Assembly (NCBI RefSeq): GCF_900177715.1
Contig: NZ_FXWG01000003.1
Coordinates: 310,001 to 374,000, forward strand
Length of the DNA stretch: 64,000 nt
Direction: 5' to 3'
Source: Altererythrobacter xiamenensis
Lineage (GTDB): Bacteria > Pseudomonadota > Alphaproteobacteria > Sphingomonadales > Sphingomonadaceae
The notes under the pieces were generated by a model, which did not search any database, had not been told where the DNA came from, and saw nothing but the letters and a program-made list of their open reading frames with translations. Both the position numbers and the translations under genes were made by a program. Numbering within the stretch: position 1 is the first letter of the stretch; each line of letters starts with the position of its first letter. Shown here in pieces: positions 25,058-33,280 of the stretch.

Positions 25058-25128
25058 GGGTCTCCTGACAGGTCGGTGGTTGGCAAGTGGCATCCGCAAG
25101 GCCATATCGCCCGCCTAACAGGAGACCC
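25058..25128 (+). promoter_or_regulatory. Long inverted repeat masking the gor ribosome site
   Basis: GGGTCTCCTG (25058-25067) is the exact reverse complement of CAGGAGACCC (25119-25128). Inside it AGG/CCT and CGG/CCG add six more pairs, and TGGC/GCCA can close the loop. The right arm includes AGGAGA, the Shine-Dalgarno sequence of gor (ATG 25135). Folded RNA would block gor translation. It could alternatively be the terminator of the helicase gene, but no T-run follows. Confidence 0.5.
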
Positions 25129-25134
25129 AAGCGC

Positions 25135-26484
25135 ATGGCCGAATACGACTACGACCTCTTTACCATCGGAGCCGGTTCAGGCGGCGTGCGTGCGTCGCGC
25201 GTCGCGGCGGCGCATGGCGCTCGCGTTGCCATTGCGGAGGAACACCGGGTCGGCGGCACCTGCGTCATTCGCGGCTGCGTGCCGAAGAAGATGCTCGTTT
25301 ATGGCGCGCATTTTGCCGAGGATCTCGAGGACTGCCAGCGCTTCGGCTGGGAGATCGAGGGCAAGAGCTTCGACTGGATCAAGCTTCGCGACAATGTGCT
25401 GGCCGATGTCGACCGGCTCGAGGGTGCCTATACCGACACGCTGGAAAATCACGACGTCACGATTTTCAAGGAACGCGCCGAGATCACGGGCGACCATGAG
25501 ATCACGCTCGCCAGCGGGCGCAAGGTCACGGCCGAGCGCATCCTGATTGCCACCGGTGCGCGCCCGCGCATGCCGGAATGCCAGGGTGCCGAACACGCCA
25601 TCAGTTCCAACGAGGCTTTCCACCTCGACAAGCTTCCGAAGAAGATCATCATCGCAGGCGGCGGTTACATCGCCAACGAGTTCGCCGGAATCTTCAACGA
25701 GTTCGGCTGCGACGTGCACATCGTCAATCGCGGTGACCGGCTGCTGCGCAGCTATGACGAGGCGGTGCGCGACCGCCTGCTGCAGATATCGACGATGAAG
25801 GGGATCAAGTTCCGCTTCAACACGACCTTCGAATATATCAAGCCGTGCGATGAGGGCGGCTATTTCGTGAAACTTTCCGATTCCGACGAGGAAAAGGCCG
25901 ACCTCGTCATGTTTGCAGTCGGCCGCCTTCCGAATACTGAAGGGCTTGGCCTCGATACGGTCGGGGTCGAACTGGGCGATAATGGCGAGGTCAAGGTCGA
26001 CCGGTTCAGCAAGACCAATGTCGATTACATCTATGCCGTCGGCGATGTCACCGACCGGGTGCAGCTGACGCCGGTCGCCATTCGTGAAGGGCAGGCCTTT
26101 GCCGATAGCGTGTTCGGCAAGGGCGAGCCCTATGCCGTCGATCACAGCTGCATTCCCAGCGCCGTGTTCAGCCACCCGCCGATTGCGGCTGTGGGGCTGA
26201 CGGAGGGTGAGGCCAAGAACAAGCTCGGTTCGGTCAAGGTGTACCTGTCGGACTTTCGCCCGATGAAGAACGTGCTTGCCGGGCGCAACGAACGCAGCCT
26301 GATCAAGTTGATCTGCGAAGGCGATAACGAGCGGATCGTCGGCATTCACATGATCGCGCCCGAAGCGCCGGAGATGATGCAGGCCGCGGCGATAGCGGTG
26401 AAGGCGGGCCTGACCAAGGCGGACTTCGACGCGACCACTGCGATCCACCCGACCATGGCCGAAGAACTGGTGCTGATGCGCTAG
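25135..26484 (+). CDS. gor: Glutathione-disulfide reductase
   Basis: 449-residue FAD homodimer that reduces glutathione disulfide with NADPH. The FAD motif GAGSGGVRASR, the redox-active pair in GGTCVIRGCVPKK (C-x4-C), the NAD(P) motif AGGGYIANEFAG, and the C-terminal HPTMAEE with the catalytic histidine are all present. The ATG at 25135 is preceded by AGGAGA inside a stable inverted repeat. The stop overlaps the convergent FAD oxidoreductase by four bases. Confidence 0.93.
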   Translation: MAEYDYDLFTIGAGSGGVRASRVAAAHGARVAIAEEHRVGGTCVIRGCVPKKMLVYGAHFAEDLEDCQRFGWEIEGKSFDWIKLRDNVLADVDRLEGAYTDTLENHDVTIFKERAEITGDHEITLASGRKVTAERILIATGARPRMPECQGAEHAISSNEAFHLDKLPKKIIIAGGGYIANEFAGIFNEFGCDVHIVNRGDRLLRSYDEAVRDRLLQISTMKGIKFRFNTTFEYIKPCDEGGYFVKLSDSDEEKADLVMFAVGRLPNTEGLGLDTVGVELGDNGEVKVDRFSKTNVDYIYAVGDVTDRVQLTPVAIREGQAFADSVFGKGEPYAVDHSCIPSAVFSHPPIAAVGLTEGEAKNKLGSVKVYLSDFRPMKNVLAGRNERSLIKLICEGDNERIVGIHMIAPEAPEMMQAAAIAVKAGLTKADFDATTAIHPTMAEELVLMR

Positions 26485-27593
26485 GCGCGCAGCCTTCGGG
26501 GTGAGAGCGCATCGGCCTCTACCCCGACGGCACGCAATTCTTCGGGCCATTCGGTGCCGGTGGCGAGCGCCTCTGCCGCCATCGCCATTGCGGGCGAGGT
26601 TTGCAGACCGAATCCGCCCTGGCCCGCCAGCCAGAAGAACCCTGGCGCCTCCGGATCGAAGCCTGCGACCGGCAGGCGATCGGGCGCAAAGCTTCTCAGG
26701 CCCGCCCATTTGCTCGCGAGACGGGGAATGGAAAGCGTGGTCGCCTGTTCCACGCGCCATGCGGCAAGGGCGACATCCTCCTCCTCCGCCTGTGCATCGC
26801 AGGGCGTGCTTTCTCCCTCGTCCATCGGGCAGGCGAGCAGCCTCCCACGCCCCTCCGGCTCGATATAGAAACCGGGGCCGACGGTCTTGGTGAAGGGCCA
26901 ATCGGAAACGTCCATACCCTCGGGCACGTCGAAGGTTATGACTGTTCGGCGAAGGGGCCGGATACCGATGGGAGCGACCCCGGCGAGCATTGCGATTTCA
27001 TCCGCCCAGGCGCCTGCCGCGTTGACCAGACACTTCGCCGTGAAGCTCTCACCCGGCGTATCGAGGGTCCAGCGATTGTCATCGCGGCGGATCGCCGTCG
27101 CGCGGGCGCCGGTCGCAACCTCTCCGCCGGCCTTATTCAGCATGCGGCGGTGCCCTTCGAGCAGCGCGTGCGCATCGAGCTTGCGCCCATCGCGATCGAG
27201 CAGCGCGCCGGAAATCGCACCGTCCGACGTCGCCAGCACCGGCACCCAATTGCGTGCTTCTTCAGGTGTCAGCCGCTCCACATGTGGTGCCCATTCGCGG
27301 TAGTTCGTCTCAAGCTGATCGAGCAACGCTTCTTGCCCCTCCAGCGCGATGAACAGCGCGGGATGGCGGCGGGCGCCCGGTTCACTCAGATGCGGCAGGC
27401 TCGCTGCCGTGAGCGCGCGCACAAGCCTTGCATCCATGTCGAAATGGGCGAAGGCAGCGCTGCGGCCCGAGGCATGGAAACCAAGCGCATCCTCGCTCTC
27501 GAGCACCAGCGTTTCGCCATGACGGGCAAGGCGAGCCGCCGCAGACAGCCCGGCGATGCCGCCGCCAATCACGCAATAATCGACACTTCGCAT
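26481..27593 (-). CDS. FAD-dependent amino-acid oxidase/dehydrogenase (DAO family)
   Basis: 370 residues. The N-terminal dinucleotide fold is VIGGGIAGLSAAARLARHG, with the ADP-ribose acid in LVLESED. A C-terminal FWLAGQGGFGLQTSPAMA segment closes the FAD site as in glycine oxidase / D-amino-acid dehydrogenase-type enzymes. The substrate (D-amino acid, N-methyl amino acid or similar) is not determinable. The ATG at 27593 is the conserved start; the frame itself is open to 27641. It converges on gor. Confidence 0.85.
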   Translation of the reverse strand: MRSVDYCVIGGGIAGLSAAARLARHGETLVLESEDALGFHASGRSAAFAHFDMDARLVRALTAASLPHLSEPGARRHPALFIALEGQEALLDQLETNYREWAPHVERLTPEEARNWVPVLATSDGAISGALLDRDGRKLDAHALLEGHRRMLNKAGGEVATGARATAIRRDDNRWTLDTPGESFTAKCLVNAAGAWADEIAMLAGVAPIGIRPLRRTVITFDVPEGMDVSDWPFTKTVGPGFYIEPEGRGRLLACPMDEGESTPCDAQAEEEDVALAAWRVEQATTLSIPRLASKWAGLRSFAPDRLPVAGFDPEAPGFFWLAGQGGFGLQTSPAMAMAAEALATGTEWPEELRAVGVEADALSPRRLRA

Positions 27594-27655
27594 GGCTGCT
27601 CCGTTGCCCGATGAAACCTTACTCTCTAGGTTCGAACCCAAGGGGAGAAAGTTGA

Positions 27656-28675
27656 ATGGCAGGCACAGTACTCGTAACGGGCGGCACCGGCTATATTGGC
27701 GGTGAGGTGATCGACCAGCTTCTCGCCAAGGGATACGCTGTCAACACGACCGTTCGCAATGCGACGAAGAGCGAGCCGCGACTGCGTGAACGCTGGCCTG
27801 ATGCGGGCGACCGGCTCAAGATATTCCAGGCCGATCTGATGAGCGACGAGGGCTGGGCCGAGGCCAATGCGGGTTGCGATGCTGTGGCCCATGTCGCTTC
27901 GCCATTCCCGCTCAGCATTCCCAAGGACAAGGACGAGCTTGTCGTCCCAGCGACCGAAGGCACATTGCGCGCCCTGCGCTTTGCGCATGAGGCGGGCGTC
28001 AAACGCTTCGTCCAGACCAGCTCGGCGGCGGCCATCGCCTATGGTCATCCGGAAAAGGATCATTTCGACTACACCGACTGGACGAACCTTTCGGCAGGCG
28101 TGCCGCCCTATATCGAGAGTAAGACCGTCGCAGAGCGCTCTGCGCGAGACTGGGTAGCGAAGCACGCACCCGATATGGTGTTCTGCTCGATCAATCCGGT
28201 CGCGGTTTTCGGACCGGTCTATAACGACGACCTTTCGACCAGCATCGAGCTGGTGAAGAAAATGATCGATGGCTCGATCCCGCTCGCGCCCAATATGGGC
28301 ATTTGCGTCACCGATGTGCGCGACGTCGCCGAAGCGCATGTGCGCGCGATCGAGGCGCCGGCGGAAACGGTACGCGGGCAGCGCTTCCCGACTTCGGTCA
28401 AGTTCCTCTGGATCCGCGAGATGGCGCAGATCGTGCGCGAGCGCGTTCCCGAATACTCTGGCAAGGCGCCGACCCGCCCGATGCCCGATTGGCTGGTCAG
28501 GCTGCTCGCGCTGTTCATGCCGGAAATGCAGCAGATCAAGGGCGAGCTTGGAAACGTCCGAGATGTCTCGGGCAAGCATACGGAAGATGCGCTGGGTTTC
28601 ACTTTCATCTCGGCGGAACAGACGCTGGAAGATACGGTGCGCAGTCTCGTCGCAAAGGGGATCGTGAAAGTCTGA
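27656..28675 (+). CDS. NAD(P)-dependent epimerase/dehydratase, dihydroflavonol-reductase-like
   Basis: 339 residues of the extended short-chain dehydrogenase family. NAD(P) motif TGGTGYIGG at residues 8-16, and the catalytic YxxxK as YIESK, with the serine in QTSSAAA. It resembles dihydroflavonol 4-reductase/aldehyde-reductase-like bacterial proteins that reduce small aldehydes or ketones. Its TGA overlaps the next gene's ATG (TGATG), so the two are translationally coupled. Ribosome site GGGGAG precedes the ATG. Confidence 0.85.
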   Translation: MAGTVLVTGGTGYIGGEVIDQLLAKGYAVNTTVRNATKSEPRLRERWPDAGDRLKIFQADLMSDEGWAEANAGCDAVAHVASPFPLSIPKDKDELVVPATEGTLRALRFAHEAGVKRFVQTSSAAAIAYGHPEKDHFDYTDWTNLSAGVPPYIESKTVAERSARDWVAKHAPDMVFCSINPVAVFGPVYNDDLSTSIELVKKMIDGSIPLAPNMGICVTDVRDVAEAHVRAIEAPAETVRGQRFPTSVKFLWIREMAQIVRERVPEYSGKAPTRPMPDWLVRLLALFMPEMQQIKGELGNVRDVSGKHTEDALGFTFISAEQTLEDTVRSLVAKGIVKV

Positions 28676-29409
28676 TGGATGTACAGGGGAAAACCGTCCT
28701 CCTGACCGGAGGAAGCGCCGGTATCGGGCGCGAGCTGGCGCGCCAGATGAGGGCCAAGGGCGCCAATATGGTCATCACCGGGCGGAATCCTGAACGTCTC
28801 GCGGCGATGCGCGATGAAGGCTTCGAAGCGATCAGTGCCGATCTTTCCAATGCGGCAGGTGTCGATGCGCTGATTGCGGCGTGGGGCGAGCGCGAACTCG
28901 ACATTCTGATCAACAATGCCGGGCAGCTGGTCGATCATGATTTTCGCGCCGAGAAGGGACGAGGCGCACCCGATCCCGATGCAGCGGACGATTGCATCTA
29001 TGCCAATCTCAACGCCCCGATCCGGCTGACAGTGGCTTTCATGGACCGATTGCAGGCGCGCGCCGAAGCGGTGATCGTCAATGTGACTTCAGGGCTGGCC
29101 ATTGCGCCTGCAGCGCGCACTCCGGTCTACTGCGCCACGAAATCGGCGCTTCGCTTCTATTCGCTCGGCCTGCGCGAACAGCTGAAGGATACCGGGGTAA
29201 AGGTGATCGAGGCTCTGCCGCCGGTCGTCGATACCCAGATGAACGATGGTAATCCCATGAAGAAGATGCCCGCTGAAGAATGTGCGCGACAGATCCTCGT
29301 CGCGATTGAGCGGGACCGCGACGAAGCAAATATCGGCATGACCAAGGCTTTGCGCGTGGCGGAAGCTATTTCTCCCGCCTTGGCCAAGAGCGTGACGCTG
29401 CGCTTTTGA
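28675..29409 (+). CDS. Short-chain dehydrogenase, DltE-like
   Basis: 244 residues. Classical SDR: TGGSAGIGRELA (residues 11-22), NNAG at about 81-84, catalytic serine in VNVTSG and YCATK as the YxxxK. The C-terminal LPPVVDTQMN stretch matches the DltE-like oxidoreductase group often named for the dlt locus but not functionally tied to it. It is coupled to the upstream reductase through a one-base stop/start overlap; both may act on the same unknown substrate. Confidence 0.85.
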   Translation: MDVQGKTVLLTGGSAGIGRELARQMRAKGANMVITGRNPERLAAMRDEGFEAISADLSNAAGVDALIAAWGERELDILINNAGQLVDHDFRAEKGRGAPDPDAADDCIYANLNAPIRLTVAFMDRLQARAEAVIVNVTSGLAIAPAARTPVYCATKSALRFYSLGLREQLKDTGVKVIEALPPVVDTQMNDGNPMKKMPAEECARQILVAIERDRDEANIGMTKALRVAEAISPALAKSVTLRF

Positions 29410-29423
29410 GCGTTTTTGATACG

Positions 29424-29452
29424 TTGACGCGCGCGCCTGTGCGTGGCTAGGC
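29424..29452 (+). promoter_or_regulatory. Sigma-70 promoter of the propionyl-CoA operon
   Basis: TTGACG (29424-29429), exactly 17 bases, then CTAGGC (29447-29452). This places transcription start at about 29459, 23 bases before the pccB ATG, with AGGGAG between. The -10 has the CTAGG form often seen in GC-rich alphaproteobacteria. Confidence 0.5.
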
Positions 29453-29481
29453 GATTTGCACTGGCCGAACAGGGAGATCGC

Positions 29482-31014
29482 ATGTCCGCCAATATCGCCG
29501 AAATGGAACGTCGCCGCGAAGCCGCCAAGCAGGGCGGGGGCGAGAAGCGCATTGCCGCGCAGCATGCCAAGGGCAAGCTGACCGCGCGCGAAAGGCTAGA
29601 TGTCCTGCTCGACGAGGGGAGCTTCGAAGAACTCGACGCTTACGTCGAGCATGATTGTGTCGATTTCGGCATGCAGGAGCAGAAAATCCCGGGCGATGGC
29701 GTCGTCACCGGCTCGGGCACGATCAATGGCCGCCTGGTTTACGTCTTCTCTCAGGACTTTACGGTTTTCGGCGGTAGTCTTTCGAAACGCCATGCGGAGA
29801 AGATCTGCAAGGTGATGGACACCGCGATGAAGGTCGGCGCACCGGTTATCGGCCTCAACGACAGCGGCGGCGCACGCATTCAGGAAGGTGTCGCTTCGCT
29901 CGGCGGTTATGCCGAAGTGTTCCAGCGCAACGTGCTTGCATCAGGTGTCATCCCGCAGATCAGCCTCATCATGGGGCCGTGCGCGGGCGGTGCGGTCTAT
30001 TCGCCGGCCATGACGGACTTCATCTTCATGGTGGAGGATTCGAGCTACATGTTCGTCACCGGGCCGGACGTCGTGAAGACCGTGACGAACGAGACGGTGA
30101 CACAAGAGGAACTGGGCGGTGCCAAGACCCACACCACCAAGACCTCGGTCGCAGACATCGCTTTCGAAAACGATATCGAAGCGCTGCTACAGACGCGCAA
30201 TTTCGTCGACTATTTGCCGCTTTCGAACCGCGAGGAAGTTCCCGAGCGCCCGACCGCCGACGCCTGGGACCGCGAGGAGCCTTCGCTCGACACGCTGATC
30301 CCCGATAACGCCAACCAGCCCTACGACATGCACGAAGTCATTCGGAAGACGCTGGACGAAGGCGAGTTCTTCGAGATCCAGCCCAATCACGCAGGCAATA
30401 TCCTGTGCGGTTTCGGCCGTGTCGAAGGCCGCACGGTGGGTGTGGTGGCGAACCAGCCGATGGTCCTCGCCGGCGTGCTCGACATCAATTCGTCGAAGAA
30501 GGCCGCGCGCTTCGTGCGCTTCTGCGACGCCTTCGAAATCCCGATCCTGACCTTCGTCGATGTGCCCGGCTTCCTGCCCGGCACCGCGCAGGAGCATAAC
30601 GGCATCATCAAGCACGGCGCGAAGCTGCTGTTCGCCTATGCGGAGGCGACCGTGCCCAAGATCACCGTAATCACGCGCAAGGCCTATGGCGGTGCTTACG
30701 ACGTGATGGCCTCAAAGCACCTGCGCGGCGACCTCAACTATGCCTGGCCGACCGCCGAAATCGCGGTGATGGGCGCGAAGGGCGCGGTGGAGATCATCTT
30801 CCGCCAGGACCGCGACGATCCCGACAAGATCGCCGAGAAGACGAAAGAATATGAAGACCGCTTTGCCAACCCCTTCGTGGCGGCGAGCCGCGGCTATATC
30901 GACGAGGTGATCTACCCTCATTCGACGCGGCGGCGCATCGCGCTGGGGCTGCGCAAGCTGCGCACCAAGCAGCTCGAGAATCCGTGGAAGAAGCATGACA
31001 ATATTCCGTTGTGA
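29482..31014 (+). CDS. pccB: Propionyl-CoA carboxylase beta subunit
   Basis: 510-residue carboxyltransferase subunit that moves CO2 from carboxybiotin to propionyl-CoA, making (S)-methylmalonyl-CoA. The N- and C-terminal carboxyltransferase halves are visible, with GGARIQEGV and [12 protein letters not shown] for acyl-CoA binding and [11 protein letters not shown] and [13 protein letters not shown] in the C-half. The start at MSANIAEM was preferred to the TTG at 29443. Its biotin partner pccA lies 7.6 kb downstream in the same operon-like block. The last four bases overlap a GTG start (GTGA). Confidence 0.95.
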   Translation: MSANIAEMERRREAAKQGGGEKRIAAQHAKGKLTARERLDVLLDEGSFEELDAYVEHDCVDFGMQEQKIPGDGVVTGSGTINGRLVYVFSQDFTVFGGSLSKRHAEKICKVMDTAMKVGAPVIGLNDSGGARIQEGVASLGGYAEVFQRNVLASGVIPQISLIMGPCAGGAVYSPAMTDFIFMVEDSSYMFVTGPDVVKTVTNETVTQEELGGAKTHTTKTSVADIAFENDIEALLQTRNFVDYLPLSNREEVPERPTADAWDREEPSLDTLIPDNANQPYDMHEVIRKTLDEGEFFEIQPNHAGNILCGFGRVEGRTVGVVANQPMVLAGVLDINSSKKAARFVRFCDAFEIPILTFVDVPGFLPGTAQEHNGIIKHGAKLLFAYAEATVPKITVITRKAYGGAYDVMASKHLRGDLNYAWPTAEIAVMGAKGAVEIIFRQDRDDPDKIAEKTKEYEDRFANPFVAASRGYIDEVIYPHSTRRRIALGLRKLRTKQLENPWKKHDNIPL

Positions 31015-31328
31015 TCTCTGAGAATCGGTCACTCCTTACGGCAATTTTGCTCGGGGTTGCGGTCGCTGTAGCGCTGTGGCGTGTTGGCGTTACACTGCAA
31101 GGCGAACCCGTACCACAAACCTGGCGAACCTATAGAGGATACTTTTTGGGGATTTTGCTGGGATCTGCTGCACTTTATAGCGGCCTCCGAAAAGCGGGAG
31201 TAGGACCGCGCCTGAAGACCGAGGCACTCTCTGGAACTGCGGGATGGTTTTCGATTGCTTTTATGACCATTTTTGCCGCGGCTTTGGCTTTTCAAAACTA
31301 TGTCATGCTCGAACAGGCAGGTGATTAA
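31011..31328 (+). CDS. Small membrane protein of unknown function in the propionyl-CoA operon
   Basis: 105 residues with three hydrophobic helices (about residues 8-24, 44-58 and 79-98). It starts at GTG 31011 overlapping the pccB stop and ends directly against the mce ATG. Its base composition is visibly lower in GC than both neighbours and its codon choice is less biased, suggesting either a recent arrival or low expression. No family is recognised. Confidence 0.6.
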   Translation: MISENRSLLTAILLGVAVAVALWRVGVTLQGEPVPQTWRTYRGYFLGILLGSAALYSGLRKAGVGPRLKTEALSGTAGWFSIAFMTIFAAALAFQNYVMLEQAGD

Positions 31329-31769
31329 ATGAAACTCGGCCGTCTCAATCACATCGGCGTTGCAACGCCTTCGATCGCGGATTCCATCGCGCATTACCGC
31401 GATGTGATGGGCGCGACCGATATCACCGAACCTTTCGACCTGCCCGAACAGGGCGTGAAGGTCTGCTTCGTCAACACGCCGACCGATAGCGGAATGAACG
31501 GCACGCAGATCGAGCTGATCGAGCCCTATGACGAAAGCTCCCCGATCAACAATTTCCTCGAGAAAAACCCCGCTGGCGGACAGCACCATGTCTGCTTCGA
31601 AGTGCCCGATATCGCCAGGGCGCGCGAGGAGTTCGAAGAGATGGGCAAGCGCATCCTTGGCCCCACGCGCATCGGGGCGCACGGCACGCCTATCTTTTTC
31701 GTCCATCCCAAGGATATGCAGGGCATGCTTACGGAGATCATGGAAACGCCGAAGGGCACAGAGCACTGA
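31329..31769 (+). CDS. mce: Methylmalonyl-CoA epimerase
   Basis: 146-residue member of the vicinal-oxygen-chelate fold. It interconverts (S)- and (R)-methylmalonyl-CoA between the PccAB and mutase steps. The metal-binding histidine in RLNHIGVATPS, GGQHHVCFEV, and the C-terminal glutamate in GMLTEIM match the family. It starts immediately after the upstream stop (TAAATG). Confidence 0.93.
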   Translation: MKLGRLNHIGVATPSIADSIAHYRDVMGATDITEPFDLPEQGVKVCFVNTPTDSGMNGTQIELIEPYDESSPINNFLEKNPAGGQHHVCFEVPDIARAREEFEEMGKRILGPTRIGAHGTPIFFVHPKDMQGMLTEIMETPKGTEH

Positions 31770-31775
31770 TCCACC

Positions 31776-31856
31776 CTTCGTCGTCCTGAACTCGTTTCAG
31801 GATAACACTCACCCGTCACAAGGCGGTCATGCTGAAACAAGTCCGGCATGACAGCC
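31776..31856. repeat. Paired REP-like (BIME-like) inverted elements
   Basis: Two related imperfect palindromes face each other: TCCTGAACTCGTTTCAGGA near 31784-31802 and ATGCTGAAACAAGTCCGGCAT near 31829-31849 (CTGAAACAAGT is the near reverse complement of ACTCGTTTCAG). Such pairs are abundant between genes in sphingomonads. Here the pair splits mce from the enoyl-CoA hydratase gene, and its transcript would form two hairpins. Confidence 0.55.
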
Positions 31857-31875
31857 TTTCAGAGAGGTAGAACCA

Positions 31876-32661
31876 ATGACCTACGAAACGATCCGTGTCG
31901 AACGCGAAGGCCCGCTGATGACCATCACGCTCAACCGGCCTGATCGCCTCAATGCCATGCCGCCGCAGATGGCGGACGAGATCGGAGAGGCATTCTACGA
32001 CCTCGGCGATGCGCGCGCCGTTCTCATTACGGGCGAAGGCAAGGGCTTCTGCTCGGGCGCGGACCTTGCAGCGCGCGGCGATGCGAGTGCGCTGCAATCG
32101 AAGGGCGGCAGCCACCGTGCCCTGCAAAACCACTACAACCCGGCAGTCAGCCAGGTGCTGCGCGCGCCGGTGCCGGTGATCTGCGCGGTCAACGGTCCTG
32201 CTGCCGGTGTCGGCTGCTCGCTCGCGCTGGCGGGCGATTTCACGCTTGCATCGAAGAACGCCTATTTCCTTCAGGCCTTCGTCAATATCGGCCTCGTGCC
32301 CGATGGCGGTTCGACATGGCTGCTGGTCCGTGCGATCGGCCGCGCCCGCGCCACCCGCATGATGATGCTGGGCGAGAAGATCGGCGCCGAACAGGCCGAG
32401 GAATGGGGCCTGATCTACAAGGCCGTCGATGACGATGCGCTGATGAGCGAGGCCCGCGCACTGGCTGAAAAGCTCGCCAATGGTCCGACCCTTGCGCTCA
32501 AGACGATGAAGCAGAACATTGCGCTCGCGACCGATGGCTCGCTGCAGCAGGTGCTCATCGCAGAAGCCGAGGGCCAGCGCCTCGCCGGCGCGTCCGAGGA
32601 TGCGCAGGAAGGCGGCATGGCCTTCCTTCAGAAGCGCAAGGCAGAGTTCAAGGGCAGGTAA
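31876..32661 (+). CDS. Enoyl-CoA hydratase/isomerase
   Basis: 261 residues, crotonase fold. The oxyanion-hole segments SGADLAARGD (about residues 57-66) and NGPAAGVGCSLALAGD (about 110-125) are present, as is the catalytic-region stretch GLVPDGGSTWLL. It most resembles PaaG-type 2-(1,2-epoxy-1,2-dihydrophenyl)acetyl-CoA isomerases in length and in GLVPDGG, but no paa genes are here; a role in short or branched acyl-CoA breakdown feeding propionyl-CoA is a reasonable inference. Its TAA overlaps the next ATG. Confidence 0.88.
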   Translation: MTYETIRVEREGPLMTITLNRPDRLNAMPPQMADEIGEAFYDLGDARAVLITGEGKGFCSGADLAARGDASALQSKGGSHRALQNHYNPAVSQVLRAPVPVICAVNGPAAGVGCSLALAGDFTLASKNAYFLQAFVNIGLVPDGGSTWLLVRAIGRARATRMMMLGEKIGAEQAEEWGLIYKAVDDDALMSEARALAEKLANGPTLALKTMKQNIALATDGSLQQVLIAEAEGQRLAGASEDAQEGGMAFLQKRKAEFKGR

Positions 32662-33272
32662 TGCTGTTCTACGACAGCCCCAATCCCGCGCCGAACCCCC
32701 GCCGCGTCCGTATCTTTGCTGCGGAAAAGGGCATCGAGCTTCCCTCGCAGGAAGTCTCTATCCCCAAGCGCGAGCAGAAGGCGCCGGAGTATCTCGGAAA
32801 GAACCCACGCGGCCAGACGCCGATACTCGAACTCGACGATGGCACGGTGATCGCCGAAAGCGTGGCGATCATGCGCTATCTGGAGGCGCTGCATCCCGAA
32901 CCAGCGATGTTCGGGACGACGCCGAAGGAAATCGCTGCGATCGAGATGTGGAGCAGGCGGGTGGAGATGATCCTGATGTCCGCCGTCGGGGCGGTCTGGG
33001 TGAACACGCATCCGTTCACCGCCGCTTTGCCCGGTCGCAATGCCGAGTGGGGCGAGGCGAACCGGCCGCGCGTGGCGGACGCGTTCCGCTTCTTCGACGA
33101 ATCGCTGAAGAATTTCGAGTATCTCGCAGGGCCGGATTTCAGCGTGGCTGATATCCTTTTGCTGACGACCGCCGACTTCGCCGATTTCGTCGGCTGTGGT
33201 ATGCCCGATGATTGTGAAAACCTGCGCGGCTGGCACGAACGCGTGTCCGCTCGCCCGAGTTCAAAAGCCTGA
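32661..33272 (+). CDS. Glutathione S-transferase family protein
   Basis: 203 residues. N-terminal thioredoxin-like domain with PNPRRVRIF and the glutathione-binding [17 protein letters not shown] pattern (PILE then ES, about residues 53-69), then an all-helical C-terminal domain. Translationally coupled to the enoyl-CoA hydratase (TAATG). Its substrate is unknown; the context suggests detoxification or thiol chemistry around acyl-CoA intermediates, but this is inference. Confidence 0.85.
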   Translation: MLFYDSPNPAPNPRRVRIFAAEKGIELPSQEVSIPKREQKAPEYLGKNPRGQTPILELDDGTVIAESVAIMRYLEALHPEPAMFGTTPKEIAAIEMWSRRVEMILMSAVGAVWVNTHPFTAALPGRNAEWGEANRPRVADAFRFFDESLKNFEYLAGPDFSVADILLLTTADFADFVGCGMPDDCENLRGWHERVSARPSSKA

Positions 33273-33280
33273 GTTCAACC

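Noticed and set aside
25177-26901. 574-residue open frame antisense to gor and part of the FAD oxidoreductase
   Set aside because: Crosses two genes with clear catalytic motifs; composition artefact.
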